A stretch of DNA of 64,000 nt from Phycisphaeraceae bacterium (GTDB taxonomy: Bacteria > Planctomycetota > Phycisphaerae > Phycisphaerales > UBA1924): contig JAHBXC010000002.1 in the NCBI GenBank assembly GCA_019636675.1, forward strand, positions 1-64,000. Direction: 5' to 3'. The notes beneath the pieces are model-generated. The model searched no databases, was not told the origin of the DNA, and saw nothing but the letters and a program-made list of their open reading frames with translations. The translations under genes and the position numbers were made by a program. Positions 1 through 7,439 of the stretch are shown here, piece by piece; position 1 is the first letter of the stretch, and every line of letters begins with the position of its first letter.

Positions 1-228
1 AAACTCCGGGCTTCCCTTCCCAACCTCTGGCTTTGCTTCTCTCGCTAATCTCTCAGGGAATGGGTGAGCATCCCGCACGGCCAAGATTCGGTTGAACCAT
101 GCCACCCTTTGAGGAAGGTTCACTCGGCGCAAAGGCAAGCCTCGAGTGCCTGTGCCGCCCTCTGCGTTCTCTGCGACCTCTGCGGTGAGTCGCTTCTCGC
201 CCCGTCGCGCGGCTGGTGACAGAAAGCA
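1..228. other. Non-coding start of window
   Basis: No gene with a convincing protein was seen here. The translations possible in this stretch are arginine-rich and look like reading-frame shadows. The only structured item is a copy of the CTCTGCG-type interspersed repeat at about 156-200, just beyond the stop codon of the minus-strand membrane gene that ends at 229. Before it, CACTCG at 121-126 can pair loosely with CGAGTG at 143-148. Confidence 0.5.
156..200 (-). repeat. Interspersed CTCTGCG-type repeat, copy A
   Basis: The plus strand reads CCCTCTGCG, then TTCTCTGCG, then a CCTCTGCGGTGA core and a CTTCTC end. The same arrangement is at 2041-2083 and 43479-43512. In all three places it lies within about 30 bases of the stop codon of a minus-strand gene, so on the coding strand it forms the start of the 3' untranslated region. 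This copy is 28 bases past the stop of the small membrane gene. Function unknown. Confidence 0.6.
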
Positions 229-489
229 TCACCGCCGCAGCTTCAGCGCCAGCATCGCCCCAACCGCGAGCACGCTCGCCCCGAGGGCCACGAAGACGCC
301 GTATCGGACCGCCGTCGCCGCGCCGGTCGAGACGCCCACGCCCGTGACCAACGCGATCCACGCGGCCACGCACGCAGGGCACTTGGGCATCGCGATCATC
401 ACCGCCGCGGGCGCGATCGGGGAGAGCCAGCCCATCGCGCGCCCCGATCGACGAACCAGGCTGCGCCGTGCGCAGCACGCGCGGGTCAC
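229..489 (-). CDS. Small two-helix membrane protein with CPxC motif
   Basis: Not assigned to a named family. The 86-residue protein has a basic N-terminus of about 18 residues, then two hydrophobic segments (about residues 25-50 and 56-82). The first begins with MPKCPACVAAW, a CxxC pair at the membrane boundary. Such a pair suggests thiol chemistry or metal handling; this is inference. The GTG start overlaps the stop of the DUF899 gene by four bases (GTGA), which points to translational coupling. An ATG at 435 would give a 68-residue version. The CxxC here and the CVGC of the partner make a shared redox role plausible. Confidence 0.5.
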   Translation of the reverse strand: MTRACCARRSLVRRSGRAMGWLSPIAPAAVMIAMPKCPACVAAWIALVTGVGVSTGAATAVRYGVFVALGASVLAVGAMLALKLRR

Positions 490-1286
490 CGCCGACCCTC
501 GCAGCACGCGCCCTTCATGTCGTCGGCGACATACCGCCCAGTGGACGCCACGCTGCCCCCGGCGCCGTAACGGTCGTGGTGGCGCACCCAGTCGGTCAGG
601 TTGAAGCGCGGCCCGCGCTCGTTGCGCCCCTTGGGCGTCAGGTCGAGGAACATGTACGCGCCCAGAATTTCCTCCGCTCCGCGACCGAACACCGAGTAGG
701 TATGATACACCCGCCCGTCGTCTCCCTTCGCGAACACGCTGAATCCCGAGAGTTCTTCGCACACGAAGTCCTGTGTTTCGTAGTTGTGCTCGACCTTGCC
801 GTCGCGCACACGCTCGGGCGGGAACGACACTCCGTAGTCGAAATTGAAGTCACTGTGCGCCGATGAGACCCAGGGGAACTTCCACTCCATGCGCCGCTGG
901 AAGGGCAGGAACTCCTGGAGCGGCGCACGCGACACCGCGACGAACGAGACATCGTGGTGCAGGATGTGCAGCAGGGCCCCATCGATGTGGTCGCACTCGA
1001 ACGAGCAGCCCACGCACCCTTCCTTCCACCCGGGCCCGAACATGAAGTGCTTCACGATGAGCTGGCTCCGCCCTTCGAACAGATCGGAGAGCGAGCGTTC
1101 CCCCTGCGGCGTCTCAAAGCGATAGTCCTTCTCGACGAGCACCCAGGGCAGCGCACGCCGCTCCTTCGCCAGCGCATCACGCTGACGCGTCATGGCCTTC
1201 TCCTTGGCGAGCAGCGCTCGGCGCTCCGCGAGCCATTCGTCGCGGGACACGATCCGGGGGGCGGTTGCGGTTTCAGTGATGCTCAT
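486..1286 (-). CDS. DUF899 family thioredoxin-like protein
   Basis: A 266-residue protein of the DUF899 family, which has a thioredoxin-like fold and is usually annotated as a putative dithiol-disulfide oxidoreductase; its substrate is not known. A helical N-terminus (residues 12-46, WLAERRALLAKEK region) is followed by the ETPQGERSLSDLF strand-helix and then HFMFGPGWKEGCVGC, where Cys91 and Cys94 form the CxxC. The C-terminal region includes the FNLTDWVRHHDRY stretch often seen in the family. It is probably cytoplasmic, as no signal peptide is visible. It is coupled to the downstream membrane gene by a 4-base overlap. A perfect 8-bp inverted repeat lies 35 bases upstream of the start and may be the operator. 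Confidence 0.85.
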   Translation of the reverse strand: MSITETATAPRIVSRDEWLAERRALLAKEKAMTRQRDALAKERRALPWVLVEKDYRFETPQGERSLSDLFEGRSQLIVKHFMFGPGWKEGCVGCSFECDHIDGALLHILHHDVSFVAVSRAPLQEFLPFQRRMEWKFPWVSSAHSDFNFDYGVSFPPERVRDGKVEHNYETQDFVCEELSGFSVFAKGDDGRVYHTYSVFGRGAEEILGAYMFLDLTPKGRNERGPRFNLTDWVRHHDRYGAGGSVASTGRYVADDMKGACCEGRR

Positions 1287-1320
1287 CGCTGCGGTCTCCT
1301 TGGGGCGACACCCGGATCAT

Positions 1321-1342
1321 CATATTCCAAAATAGGAATATG
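1321..1342. promoter_or_regulatory. Perfect inverted repeat upstream of DUF899 gene
   Basis: CATATTCC (1321-1328) and GGAATATG (1335-1342) are exact reverse complements separated by AAAATA. The AT-rich dyad stands out in GC-rich DNA and lies 35-56 bases before the start of the DUF899 gene. Size and shape fit an operator for a dimeric winged-helix repressor of the ArsR, HxlR or PadR kind, but no such regulator gene lies in the window. The binding protein is therefore unknown. Confidence 0.55.
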
Positions 1343-1386
1343 TCAAGCCCGCGGAAAGCCCGCGGAAAGTCGGCGTTGGTGCGGCA

Positions 1387-1418
1387 GGGGGTGTGGGGGT
1401 GGGGGGGTGGGGGCGGGG
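1387..1418 (+). other. G-quadruplex-prone tract
   Basis: Five runs of four or more G on the plus strand (1387-1391, 1395-1399, 1401-1407, 1409-1413, 1415-1418) are separated by one to three bases. The tract begins directly beyond the stop codon of the DHFR-like gene. It could fold as a G-quadruplex in single-stranded DNA. The transcript of the minus-strand gene would carry the C-rich complement. Confidence 0.5.
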
Positions 1419-1967
1419 TCAGGCCGGGGCGTAACGCAGCACGACGCACCCGCTCGACGCCGGGCTCGCTTCGAGAAGGCGCATCGCGCGACGCGGCAAG
1501 CCGCGCCCGAACAGCGGGCGCCCGGCGCCCAGGACCACCGGCGCGACCGCCAGGCGGATCTCGTCGAACAGCCCGGCGCGAAAGAGCGACTCGGAAAGGT
1601 TTGCGCTGCCGAACACATACAGGTCGTCGCCGCGTTCTCGCTTCAGGCGTGCGACATGCTCGGCGGCGTGCTCGCGAACGAGCGTGGTGTTCGCCCAGTC
1701 GGCGCGCCCGAGCGTGCGCGAGAAGACGATCTTGGGCAGCGAGTTCATGAGGTCGGCGATCTCCCCGGTGGCGCCGGGCCAGTACGCCGCCATGCCCTCG
1801 TAGGTCGCGCGACCGAAGAGCACCGCGCCGGCGCCCTTGCAGTGCTCGATCGAACGCTGCTCAAGCTCCTCGCACCACGCGAGCAGGTGCCAGTCCAGAT
1901 CCCACGGCTTCTCGCTGTCAAAGAAACCGTCGAGGGTGATCAGATTCCACAGGATGAGTCGGCGCAT
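1419..1967 (-). CDS. Dihydrofolate reductase family protein (RibD C-terminal type)
   Basis: A 182-residue single-domain protein of the RibD-C/DHFR-like superfamily (YwjB/YyaP type), which binds NADPH; most members have no established substrate. Family signs are the N-terminal MRRLILWNLITLDGFFDS strand, VLFGRATYEGMAAYWP (about residues 48-63), PKIVFSRTLG (about 78-87), and YVFGSANLSESL with APVVLGAGRPLFG near the C-terminus. The length is normal. It reads in the same direction as the aldehyde dehydrogenase upstream and the DUF899 gene downstream, but the gaps of over 100 bases contain repeats, so co-transcription is uncertain. Confidence 0.8.
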   Translation of the reverse strand: MRRLILWNLITLDGFFDSEKPWDLDWHLLAWCEELEQRSIEHCKGAGAVLFGRATYEGMAAYWPGATGEIADLMNSLPKIVFSRTLGRADWANTTLVREHAAEHVARLKRERGDDLYVFGSANLSESLFRAGLFDEIRLAVAPVVLGAGRPLFGRGLPRRAMRLLEASPASSGCVVLRYAPA

Positions 1968-2002
1968 GAGGACCCTGCTCCCTTCCGACTATCTGCACGG
2001 AA

Positions 2003-2027
2003 CATTGGCGAGCTTCGCTCGCCAGTG
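2003..2027. repeat. REP-like palindrome beside repeat copy B
   Basis: TGGCGAGC, loop TTC, GCTCGCCA forms a perfect 8-bp hairpin (2006-2024). It extends to 11-bp arms with one mismatch at 2003-2027. It lies 13 bases from copy B of the CTCTGCG repeat, which is similar to the pairing of a palindrome with copy C near 43450. Confidence 0.5.
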
Positions 2028-2040
2028 CCACACATACCTC

Positions 2041-2083
2041 CCCCCTCCGCGCTCTCCGCGTCCTCCGCGGTGAACCTCTTCTC
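2041..2083 (-). repeat. Interspersed CTCTGCG-type repeat, copy B
   Basis: The plus strand reads CCTCCGCG, CTCTCCGCG, TCCTCCGCGGTGAA, CCTCTTCTCT, matching copies A and C with C-for-T changes. It ends exactly at the aldehyde dehydrogenase stop codon (2084-2086), so it is the first part of that gene's 3' untranslated region. Confidence 0.6.
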
Positions 2084-3730
2084 TTATCCGAACTGGATGC
2101 CCTGCGCGAGGGGCAGGTCCTTCCCGTAGTTCACCGTGCAGGTCTGTCGGCGCATATAGACCTTCCACGAGTCGGACCCGCTCTCGCGTCCGCCGCCGGT
2201 GTCCTTCTCGCCGCCGAACGCGCCGCCGATCTCGGCGCCGCTGGTGCCGATGTTGGCGTTCGCGATGCCGCAGTCGCTGCCCTCTGGCGACAAGAACTTC
2301 TCGACGCTGCGCAGCGAGTCGCTGAAGATCGCGCTGCTGAGCCCCTGTTCGACGCCGTTCTGCAGGTCGATCGCCTCGTCGAGCGTGTCAACCGTGAACA
2401 CATACAGGATCGGCGCGAAGGTCTCTTCCTTCGTGATCTCGGGGACCTTGCCCTTCGGCACGCGCACGATCGTCGGTGCGACATAGTTGCCGGCGTCCGA
2501 GTCGAACTTGCTGATCGCGTCGACGCCGCCCACCAGCACCTCGCAGCCCTGCTCAACCGCGGCCTTCACGGCCTTCTTCATCTGCTCGACCGAGCCCGAG
2601 GTGATCAGCGGGCCGACCAGCGTCGTCTTCTCCATCGGGTCGCCGACGGGGACCTGCGTGTACCCCTTGACCAGCGCGTCGAGGATCTTCTTCTCGCTCC
2701 CGCCCACGCAGATGAGCCGGCGAGTCGTCGTGCAGCGCTGGCCCGCCGTGCCGACGGCGCCGAACACCACGGCGCGCTTCGCGAGTTCCATATCCGCGTC
2801 GGGCATCAGGATGATCGCGTTGTTGCCGCCCAGTTCGAGCAGCGTGCGCCCGAGCCGTGCCGCGACGCGCTGCGCGACATGCCTGCCCATGCGGCACGAC
2901 CCGGTCGCGCTGATCAGGGGCAGGCGCTTGTCCGCCGTCATCGCCTCGCCCACCTCGTCGTCGGTGCCGAAGACGAGCGGGAAGAGGTCGACCGGGTCGA
3001 CTCCGCCCGTGGGCTTCCACAGGTCCTGCTCGCGCATGACATCGTGGGCGATCTTGGTCATCGCGACGGCGCAGAGGGGCGTGAGCAGCGAGGGCTTCCA
3101 GAGCACCGCGTCGCCGCAGACCGCCGCGAGCATCGCGTTCCACGCCCAGACAGCGACGGGGAAGTTGAACGCCGTGATGACGCCCACGACGCCCAGCGGG
3201 TGCCACTGCTCGAACATGCGATGGCTGGGTCGCTCGCTGGCGATGGTGAGCCCGTAGACCTGGCGCGACAGGCCGACCGCGAAGTCGGCGATGTCGATGC
3301 ACTCCTGCACCTCGCCCTTGCCCTCGGGCAGGATCTTGCCCATCTCGAGGGTGACGATCGCGCCCAGGTCGTCCTTGTGCTCGCGGAAGGCGTTGCCCAT
3401 GCGGCGGACGATCTCGCCGCGGACGGGCGCAGGGACCAGTCGCCACTGCAGGAACGCGGCGTGCGCCCTGGCCGTCGCCTCGTCGTACTCGGCGCGGGTC
3501 ATCAGACGCACCGCCCCGAGGGGGCGCCCGTTGGCCGGGTTCTCGCTCACGACGACCCGGCGCGCCGCGATGTCCGACGACGCGTCGAGCGGCGCCAGGA
3601 ACCGCTTCGCGAGCGGATCGGACCCGGTCAGCCCCAGACGCCCCAGCAGCGGCGTGATCCGCTCATCGAGCGGACGCATCGGGGTGGGAGCGGCGACGGA
3701 CGACACGGGGGCGGCGGATGGGGGAGTCAT
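2084..3730 (-). CDS. ALDH7-type aldehyde dehydrogenase
   Basis: A 548-residue NAD(P)-dependent aldehyde dehydrogenase of the ALDH7/antiquitin subfamily, whose known members oxidise L-2-aminoadipate-6-semialdehyde (piperideine-6-carboxylate) in lysine breakdown or act on betaine aldehyde. The catalytic cysteine is C333 in GTAGQRCTTTRR, a pattern characteristic of ALDH7. The general base is E299 in LLELGGNN. The C-terminus (CTVNYGKDLPLAQG) is also ALDH7-like. ATG at 3730 was chosen over an ATG at 3808 because the added 26 residues do not look like the family; an ATG at 3679 is possible. No other lysine-catabolic gene is nearby, so the substrate is inferred from the family only. Confidence 0.88.
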   Translation of the reverse strand: MTPPSAAPVSSVAAPTPMRPLDERITPLLGRLGLTGSDPLAKRFLAPLDASSDIAARRVVVSENPANGRPLGAVRLMTRAEYDEATARAHAAFLQWRLVPAPVRGEIVRRMGNAFREHKDDLGAIVTLEMGKILPEGKGEVQECIDIADFAVGLSRQVYGLTIASERPSHRMFEQWHPLGVVGVITAFNFPVAVWAWNAMLAAVCGDAVLWKPSLLTPLCAVAMTKIAHDVMREQDLWKPTGGVDPVDLFPLVFGTDDEVGEAMTADKRLPLISATGSCRMGRHVAQRVAARLGRTLLELGGNNAIILMPDADMELAKRAVVFGAVGTAGQRCTTTRRLICVGGSEKKILDALVKGYTQVPVGDPMEKTTLVGPLITSGSVEQMKKAVKAAVEQGCEVLVGGVDAISKFDSDAGNYVAPTIVRVPKGKVPEITKEETFAPILYVFTVDTLDEAIDLQNGVEQGLSSAIFSDSLRSVEKFLSPEGSDCGIANANIGTSGAEIGGAFGGEKDTGGGRESGSDSWKVYMRRQTCTVNYGKDLPLAQGIQFG

Positions 3731-3773
3731 GCGCCGAGTGTAGGAGGAAAGGCCGGGAAGGTCAGATGCAGTA

Positions 3774-4604
3774 CTACATCCGGGGCATGAACATGGCCCC
3801 GTTGCCATCGGGCGTCACCGAAGTCACCCGGCGCGGGACCCAGCCGGCGCCCGGGTGCAGGAACTCGACGACGAGGAGCACCGTCGTCCCGGTCGGTGAG
3901 CGCCCTTCGAGGAGGATCGCCGCTCCCGGCGCGGCGTCCGACGCCTCGGCGGCGGAGATCGATGCCGAAGAGAAGGGGAAATCGCCCTTGATCACGCCGC
4001 CCGACCCGCCGTGCTGGAGGATGCTCTCGAGTCGCGCTACGTCCCCGAGCCGTTCGGTGACGACGGCGCGGTCACCGGGTGCACGCGGCGCGATCGCGAC
4101 CATCGCCACGGTCCTCGGTCGGACGGACGCGAGCGGCTGGGCGTCGTCCTTCGAGCGCAGCGCGACGAGTTCCGCGTCGCTCAGCGTGTCCAGATCCGCG
4201 GGGCGAAACCGCGCGGGGCGTGCGGCGAGACTCGCGCGCATCATCGAAGCCACCTGCGCGTCGGCTTTGCACCCCTGCGCGACGAAGACAGTCTCCAGCG
4301 CGTCCCACGACCCGCTGGCGAGCGCGATGATCGTCTCGGAGGCGACTTCACCGAGCTGATCCGGCGCCGGCAGCGTTCGCGACGACGCGAGTGTTCCCGT
4401 CACCGACGAGGCGATCGCGCTCGCGTGCGGCATGGCGCGGCGTTCGCTCACCGACGCGACGCCGGCGCTCTCGGGCACGCTGACCTCCGCCGGAGCCGAG
4501 GCGAGCGGCACAACAAACCACGCCAGCGATATCAGCATCGCCGCCAGCGCGACCGCGCCGAGCAAGGCGGCCCGTCGCTTCGAGACCGGGTTATCGCGCG
4601 ACAT
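3774..4604 (-). CDS. Membrane-anchored protein of unknown function
   Basis: Not recognised. The 276-residue protein starts with MSRDNPVSKRRAALLG, a basic stretch before one transmembrane helix (about residues 12-33). A soluble, Ala/Ser-rich domain follows and is probably periplasmic. Near the C-terminus lie FLHPGAGWVPRRVTSV and a short MFMPRM tail. No catalytic motif is visible. The start overlaps the 3' end of the prepilin-like gene by 14 bases, so the two are surely co-transcribed. A helper or cargo role in a type IV pilus or type II-like secretion apparatus is possible, but only from that neighbour. Confidence 0.6.
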   Translation of the reverse strand: MSRDNPVSKRRAALLGAVALAAMLISLAWFVVPLASAPAEVSVPESAGVASVSERRAMPHASAIASSVTGTLASSRTLPAPDQLGEVASETIIALASGSWDALETVFVAQGCKADAQVASMMRASLAARPARFRPADLDTLSDAELVALRSKDDAQPLASVRPRTVAMVAIAPRAPGDRAVVTERLGDVARLESILQHGGSGGVIKGDFPFSSASISAAEASDAAPGAAILLEGRSPTGTTVLLVVEFLHPGAGWVPRRVTSVTPDGNGAMFMPRM

Positions 4605-5352
4605 CGCGCCCCCGAACGCCGTCGATCGTGTGGAGCACTGGGTCCGGGTCGTCGAGCGGCGTGCCCCCGAGAAAGCCCGACGCTTGGGCCAGGAAAGACT
4701 CCCGCGGGAAGACGCCGGTCGATCCGTCCACGAATACGACCGTGATTGATTCCGCCTGACCCGTGGCGCGATCAGTCTGGGCCCTCTTCGCGAGCAAACC
4801 CTTGGAACTCGCAAACTGCGCCTCCGACGATCGGACGAATCGGTACAGATGCGTCGCGGGCCATTGGCGCCAGGGTTCCTGCCCGGCTCGCCACAGTTCA
4901 GGATCGGTGAAGAACGCGTACCCATAGCCGAACGGCGTGTCGATGCCCACGCGTTCGCCGGCGTGTCGCTCCACGACGGCTTTCCAAGCGGGATACGAGG
5001 CCTGCAGCGCATAGGGGATATGCATCAGTCGGCCGTCAAAGGTCTCGAGATAGACCACCAAACTCGGGTTCGAGAGTTCGCGGCGTGTACGAAAGCCCTC
5101 GTCGTACTGCCCAACATTGACGAACGAATCGCTGTGGTCGGCCCACCAACTCGCGTGCAATTGGTGATACGAACGGCCGTGCGCTTCGGCCTCGGTCCCC
5201 TTGGCCTTGTTGAACGCCGCGCGGAGACCAACGATAAGAATCGCGGTGAGAATCGCGACCACCGCAATGGAAACCAACACTTCGATCAGCGTGAAGCCGC
5301 GACAGAATCTGGGGTTCGATCTTGGCTGGATGGTCGCTGTACTGAGGGTCAT
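4591..5352 (-). CDS. Prepilin-like protein with type IV N-terminal methylation signal
   Basis: A 253-residue protein with the class III (prepilin peptidase) signal CRGFTLIEVLVSIAVVAIL at about residues 18-36. It has the cleavage glycine, the phenylalanine at +1 and glutamate at +5. After cleavage the hydrophobic helix would anchor it in the inner membrane or pack in a pseudopilus. The rest resembles the H-X9-DG family of planctomycete prepilin-like proteins (FVDGSTGVFPRESF near the end), which occur in many scattered copies per genome. The leader is long at 19 residues. It overlaps the downstream membrane-protein gene by 14 bases. Confidence 0.8.
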   Translation of the reverse strand: MTLSTATIQPRSNPRFCRGFTLIEVLVSIAVVAILTAILIVGLRAAFNKAKGTEAEAHGRSYHQLHASWWADHSDSFVNVGQYDEGFRTRRELSNPSLVVYLETFDGRLMHIPYALQASYPAWKAVVERHAGERVGIDTPFGYGYAFFTDPELWRAGQEPWRQWPATHLYRFVRSSEAQFASSKGLLAKRAQTDRATGQAESITVVFVDGSTGVFPRESFLAQASGFLGGTPLDDPDPVLHTIDGVRGRDVAR

Positions 5353-5437
5353 TCCCGGTCTCCGGAAGCGGGCTTATCCCCGCTCGGAGCACAATGTACC
5401 AGACCGGGGGGGGCAACCCCATCTGGGCCGCTATCGC

Positions 5438-5464
5438 AAAAAATCTGCACTGCGCGCAAGCGCA
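5438..5464 (-). terminator. Possible intrinsic terminator after HD-GYP gene
   Basis: On the minus strand TGCGC, loop TTGC, GCGCA (5464-5451) is followed eight bases later by a run of six T (5443-5438). The stem is only 5 bp, so this is a weak candidate. It sits 24 bases beyond the stop codon of the HD-GYP gene and before the prepilin gene. Confidence 0.35.
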
Positions 5465-5487
5465 TGAAAGATATGGGTTTGCCGTGA

Positions 5488-6237
5488 TCAGGCCCCCGTC
5501 GCGCCGCCCGTCGTCGGCTCTTCGCCGCGCAGTCTTTTTACCGCGTCGGCCAGCGCGTTGGCGCCGCCGGCGAAGTCCGGGGCGGGGTTCTCGTCGTTGA
5601 AGTAGTGGAGGATCCAGTCGAGGGCGCCGCGGTCGAACTGGCGCACGAAGAGGTCCACCGCTTCGATCGAGTAATGGGAGTCGACATCCTTCGTGATGAT
5701 GTGGATCGCGCGTTTGGCGGCGTCGTCGCCGATCTCTCTGCGGTACGGGCGCACGCTCGTGAGCGCGTCGAAGGTGTCGACGACGGCGAAGAAGCGCGCG
5801 CCGAGGGGGATGTCGTCGCCGCGAAGGCGGTCGGGGTAGCCCTCGCCGTCGACGCGCTCGTGGTGGTGGCGCACGAGGTTGAGGATGATCGCGTCGCGCA
5901 CGCCCATGCGGATGAGGCGTTCGTGCCCGATGGAGGGGTGCGTCTTGATGACCGCGAACTCCTGCTCGGTGAGTTTGCCGGGCTTGAGCAGGATCTCGTC
6001 CGGGATGTCCACCTTTCCCAGGTCGTGCAGGGCGGCGGCGACGGTGAGGCGCCCGATCGTGTCGTGGTCGAGCCCCGCCGCTTCTGCAAGAGCGCGGGTG
6101 TAGAGCACCACGCGCCAGGTGTGCGAGGCGGTGGCGCCGTCCTTGAGTTCGATCGCTTTCACGAGGGCCGCGACGACCTCGGGCGTGAGCGAGCCGTCGG
6201 GGCCGGGGTCGGCCGGGATGGGCGGGCGCTCGTTCAC
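5488..6237 (-). CDS. HD-GYP domain phosphodiesterase
   Basis: A 249-residue protein made almost wholly of an HD-GYP domain, the type that hydrolyses cyclic di-GMP with a bi- or trinuclear metal centre. Visible motifs are SHTWRVVLYTRALA (about residues 38-51), the HD pair in AALHDLGKVDIPDEIL (about 69-84), TEQEFAVIKTHPSIGHERL, and HHHERVDGEGYPDRLRG with the GYP signature (about 122-138). No receiver or sensor domain is attached, so input probably comes from a partner. The start overlaps the stop of the SpoIIE-type phosphatase gene by four bases (ATGA), which suggests a shared signalling function. Confidence 0.88.
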   Translation of the reverse strand: MNERPPIPADPGPDGSLTPEVVAALVKAIELKDGATASHTWRVVLYTRALAEAAGLDHDTIGRLTVAAALHDLGKVDIPDEILLKPGKLTEQEFAVIKTHPSIGHERLIRMGVRDAIILNLVRHHHERVDGEGYPDRLRGDDIPLGARFFAVVDTFDALTSVRPYRREIGDDAAKRAIHIITKDVDSHYSIEAVDLFVRQFDRGALDWILHYFNDENPAPDFAGGANALADAVKRLRGEEPTTGGATGA

Positions 6238-7409
6238 GGGGCGCGTCCGCCTTCGCGCGGCAGGCGCAGGACGAGCGCGGTCTGATCGTCGCGCTTGGGC
6301 CCGAACGCGCGGACGCGCGTGAGCATCTCGTCGAGCGCATCCACCGGCGCGTGCGCGCAGGCGTCGCGCACGATCGCTTCGAGGCCGTCGATCCCGAGTT
6401 GCGCGTTGGCGTCATTGAAGACTTCGAAGAGGCCGTCGGTGTAGAGGACGAGGGAATCGCCCGGGTCGAGCGCGACACGCACCGAGCCGAAGGTTTCTTC
6501 GGCGCGTATGCCCAAGGGAAGCGCGTCGTTGTCGATGCGCTCCATCGCGCCGCTCGCGCGCCGGATGAAGACGGGGGGGTGCCCGGCGAGGGCGACCTCG
6601 ACCTCGCGCGAGTCGCGCACGAGCCGCACGCAGGCGAGGGTGACGAACATGCCCTCGGTGCAGACCTCTGCGACGACGCGCGAGAGGTCGGTCAGGACTT
6701 CGGTGAGGGGCAGGTCGTCCTCGCCGCTGAGGCGCATGCGCAGCGCGCTCTTGACCATGGCCATGACGACGGCGGCGCCCACGCCGTGGCCCGAGACATC
6801 GGCGACGAACAGGTCGGTGCGCCCGTCGCGCCGCACGGCGTCGAGCAGGTCGCCCCCCATCTCGGCCGACGCCTCGCAGCGCCCGGCGGCCTCGAAGCCG
6901 TGGTCGACGATGCGCAGGGCGGGGATGAGGTTGTCGTGGATGCGCTGGGCGAGGTCGATCTCGGTGCGCAGGCGAGACTGGCTGGCCTCCTGGCGCTGCA
7001 CGAAGCGGATGGTCAGCGTGAAGCCGATGGAGACCATCGCGGTGGCGAGCACGGCGTGGATGATCATGCGCGCCGTGGTGCTCAGGTCGTCGCCGAGCGC
7101 GAAGACGCCAAGCCACTGGGCGGGGCGATAGACCAGGTCCGCGGCGAACGGGGGCAGCACGAGCAGGGGCACGAGGAGCCACCACCGGCGCATGCTGATC
7201 GCGTAGACCCACCCCAGCGCGATCACCCCCGAGAACGCGGCCGACACGAGGCCCGCGCCCCACCCCCACGGGGATGGCTGGCACATCGCGATAAGGATGC
7301 CCACCGGCGCGAAGGTGAAGAAGACGCCCGCGTAGAGCATCGCGCTGGTCCGCGAGGACGGTGGGGCGGCCTTCGTGATGGACGGGGAGCCCTGCGCCAT
7401 CGGCGACAC
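6234..7409 (-). CDS. Membrane-bound SpoIIE-type PP2C phosphatase
   Basis: A 391-residue protein with about four transmembrane helices in the first 150 residues, then a PP2C-like SpoIIE phosphatase domain (about 165-385). Key signs are the linker RTEIDLAQRIHDNLIP, EMGGDLLDAVRRDGRTDLFVADVSGHGVGAA with the metal-binding aspartates, and the late DPGDSLVLYTDGLFE and KRDDQTALVLR segments. Such enzymes usually dephosphorylate anti-anti-sigma proteins in partner-switching systems. No STAS or RsbW-like gene is in the window, so the target is unknown. It is translationally coupled to the HD-GYP gene and starts 30 bases after lipA. Confidence 0.87.
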   Translation of the reverse strand: MSPMAQGSPSITKAAPPSSRTSAMLYAGVFFTFAPVGILIAMCQPSPWGWGAGLVSAAFSGVIALGWVYAISMRRWWLLVPLLVLPPFAADLVYRPAQWLGVFALGDDLSTTARMIIHAVLATAMVSIGFTLTIRFVQRQEASQSRLRTEIDLAQRIHDNLIPALRIVDHGFEAAGRCEASAEMGGDLLDAVRRDGRTDLFVADVSGHGVGAAVVMAMVKSALRMRLSGEDDLPLTEVLTDLSRVVAEVCTEGMFVTLACVRLVRDSREVEVALAGHPPVFIRRASGAMERIDNDALPLGIRAEETFGSVRVALDPGDSLVLYTDGLFEVFNDANAQLGIDGLEAIVRDACAHAPVDALDEMLTRVRAFGPKRDDQTALVLRLPREGGRAP

Positions 7410-7439
7410 AAGGGTAGCCGGAATACGGGACGTCGAGAA

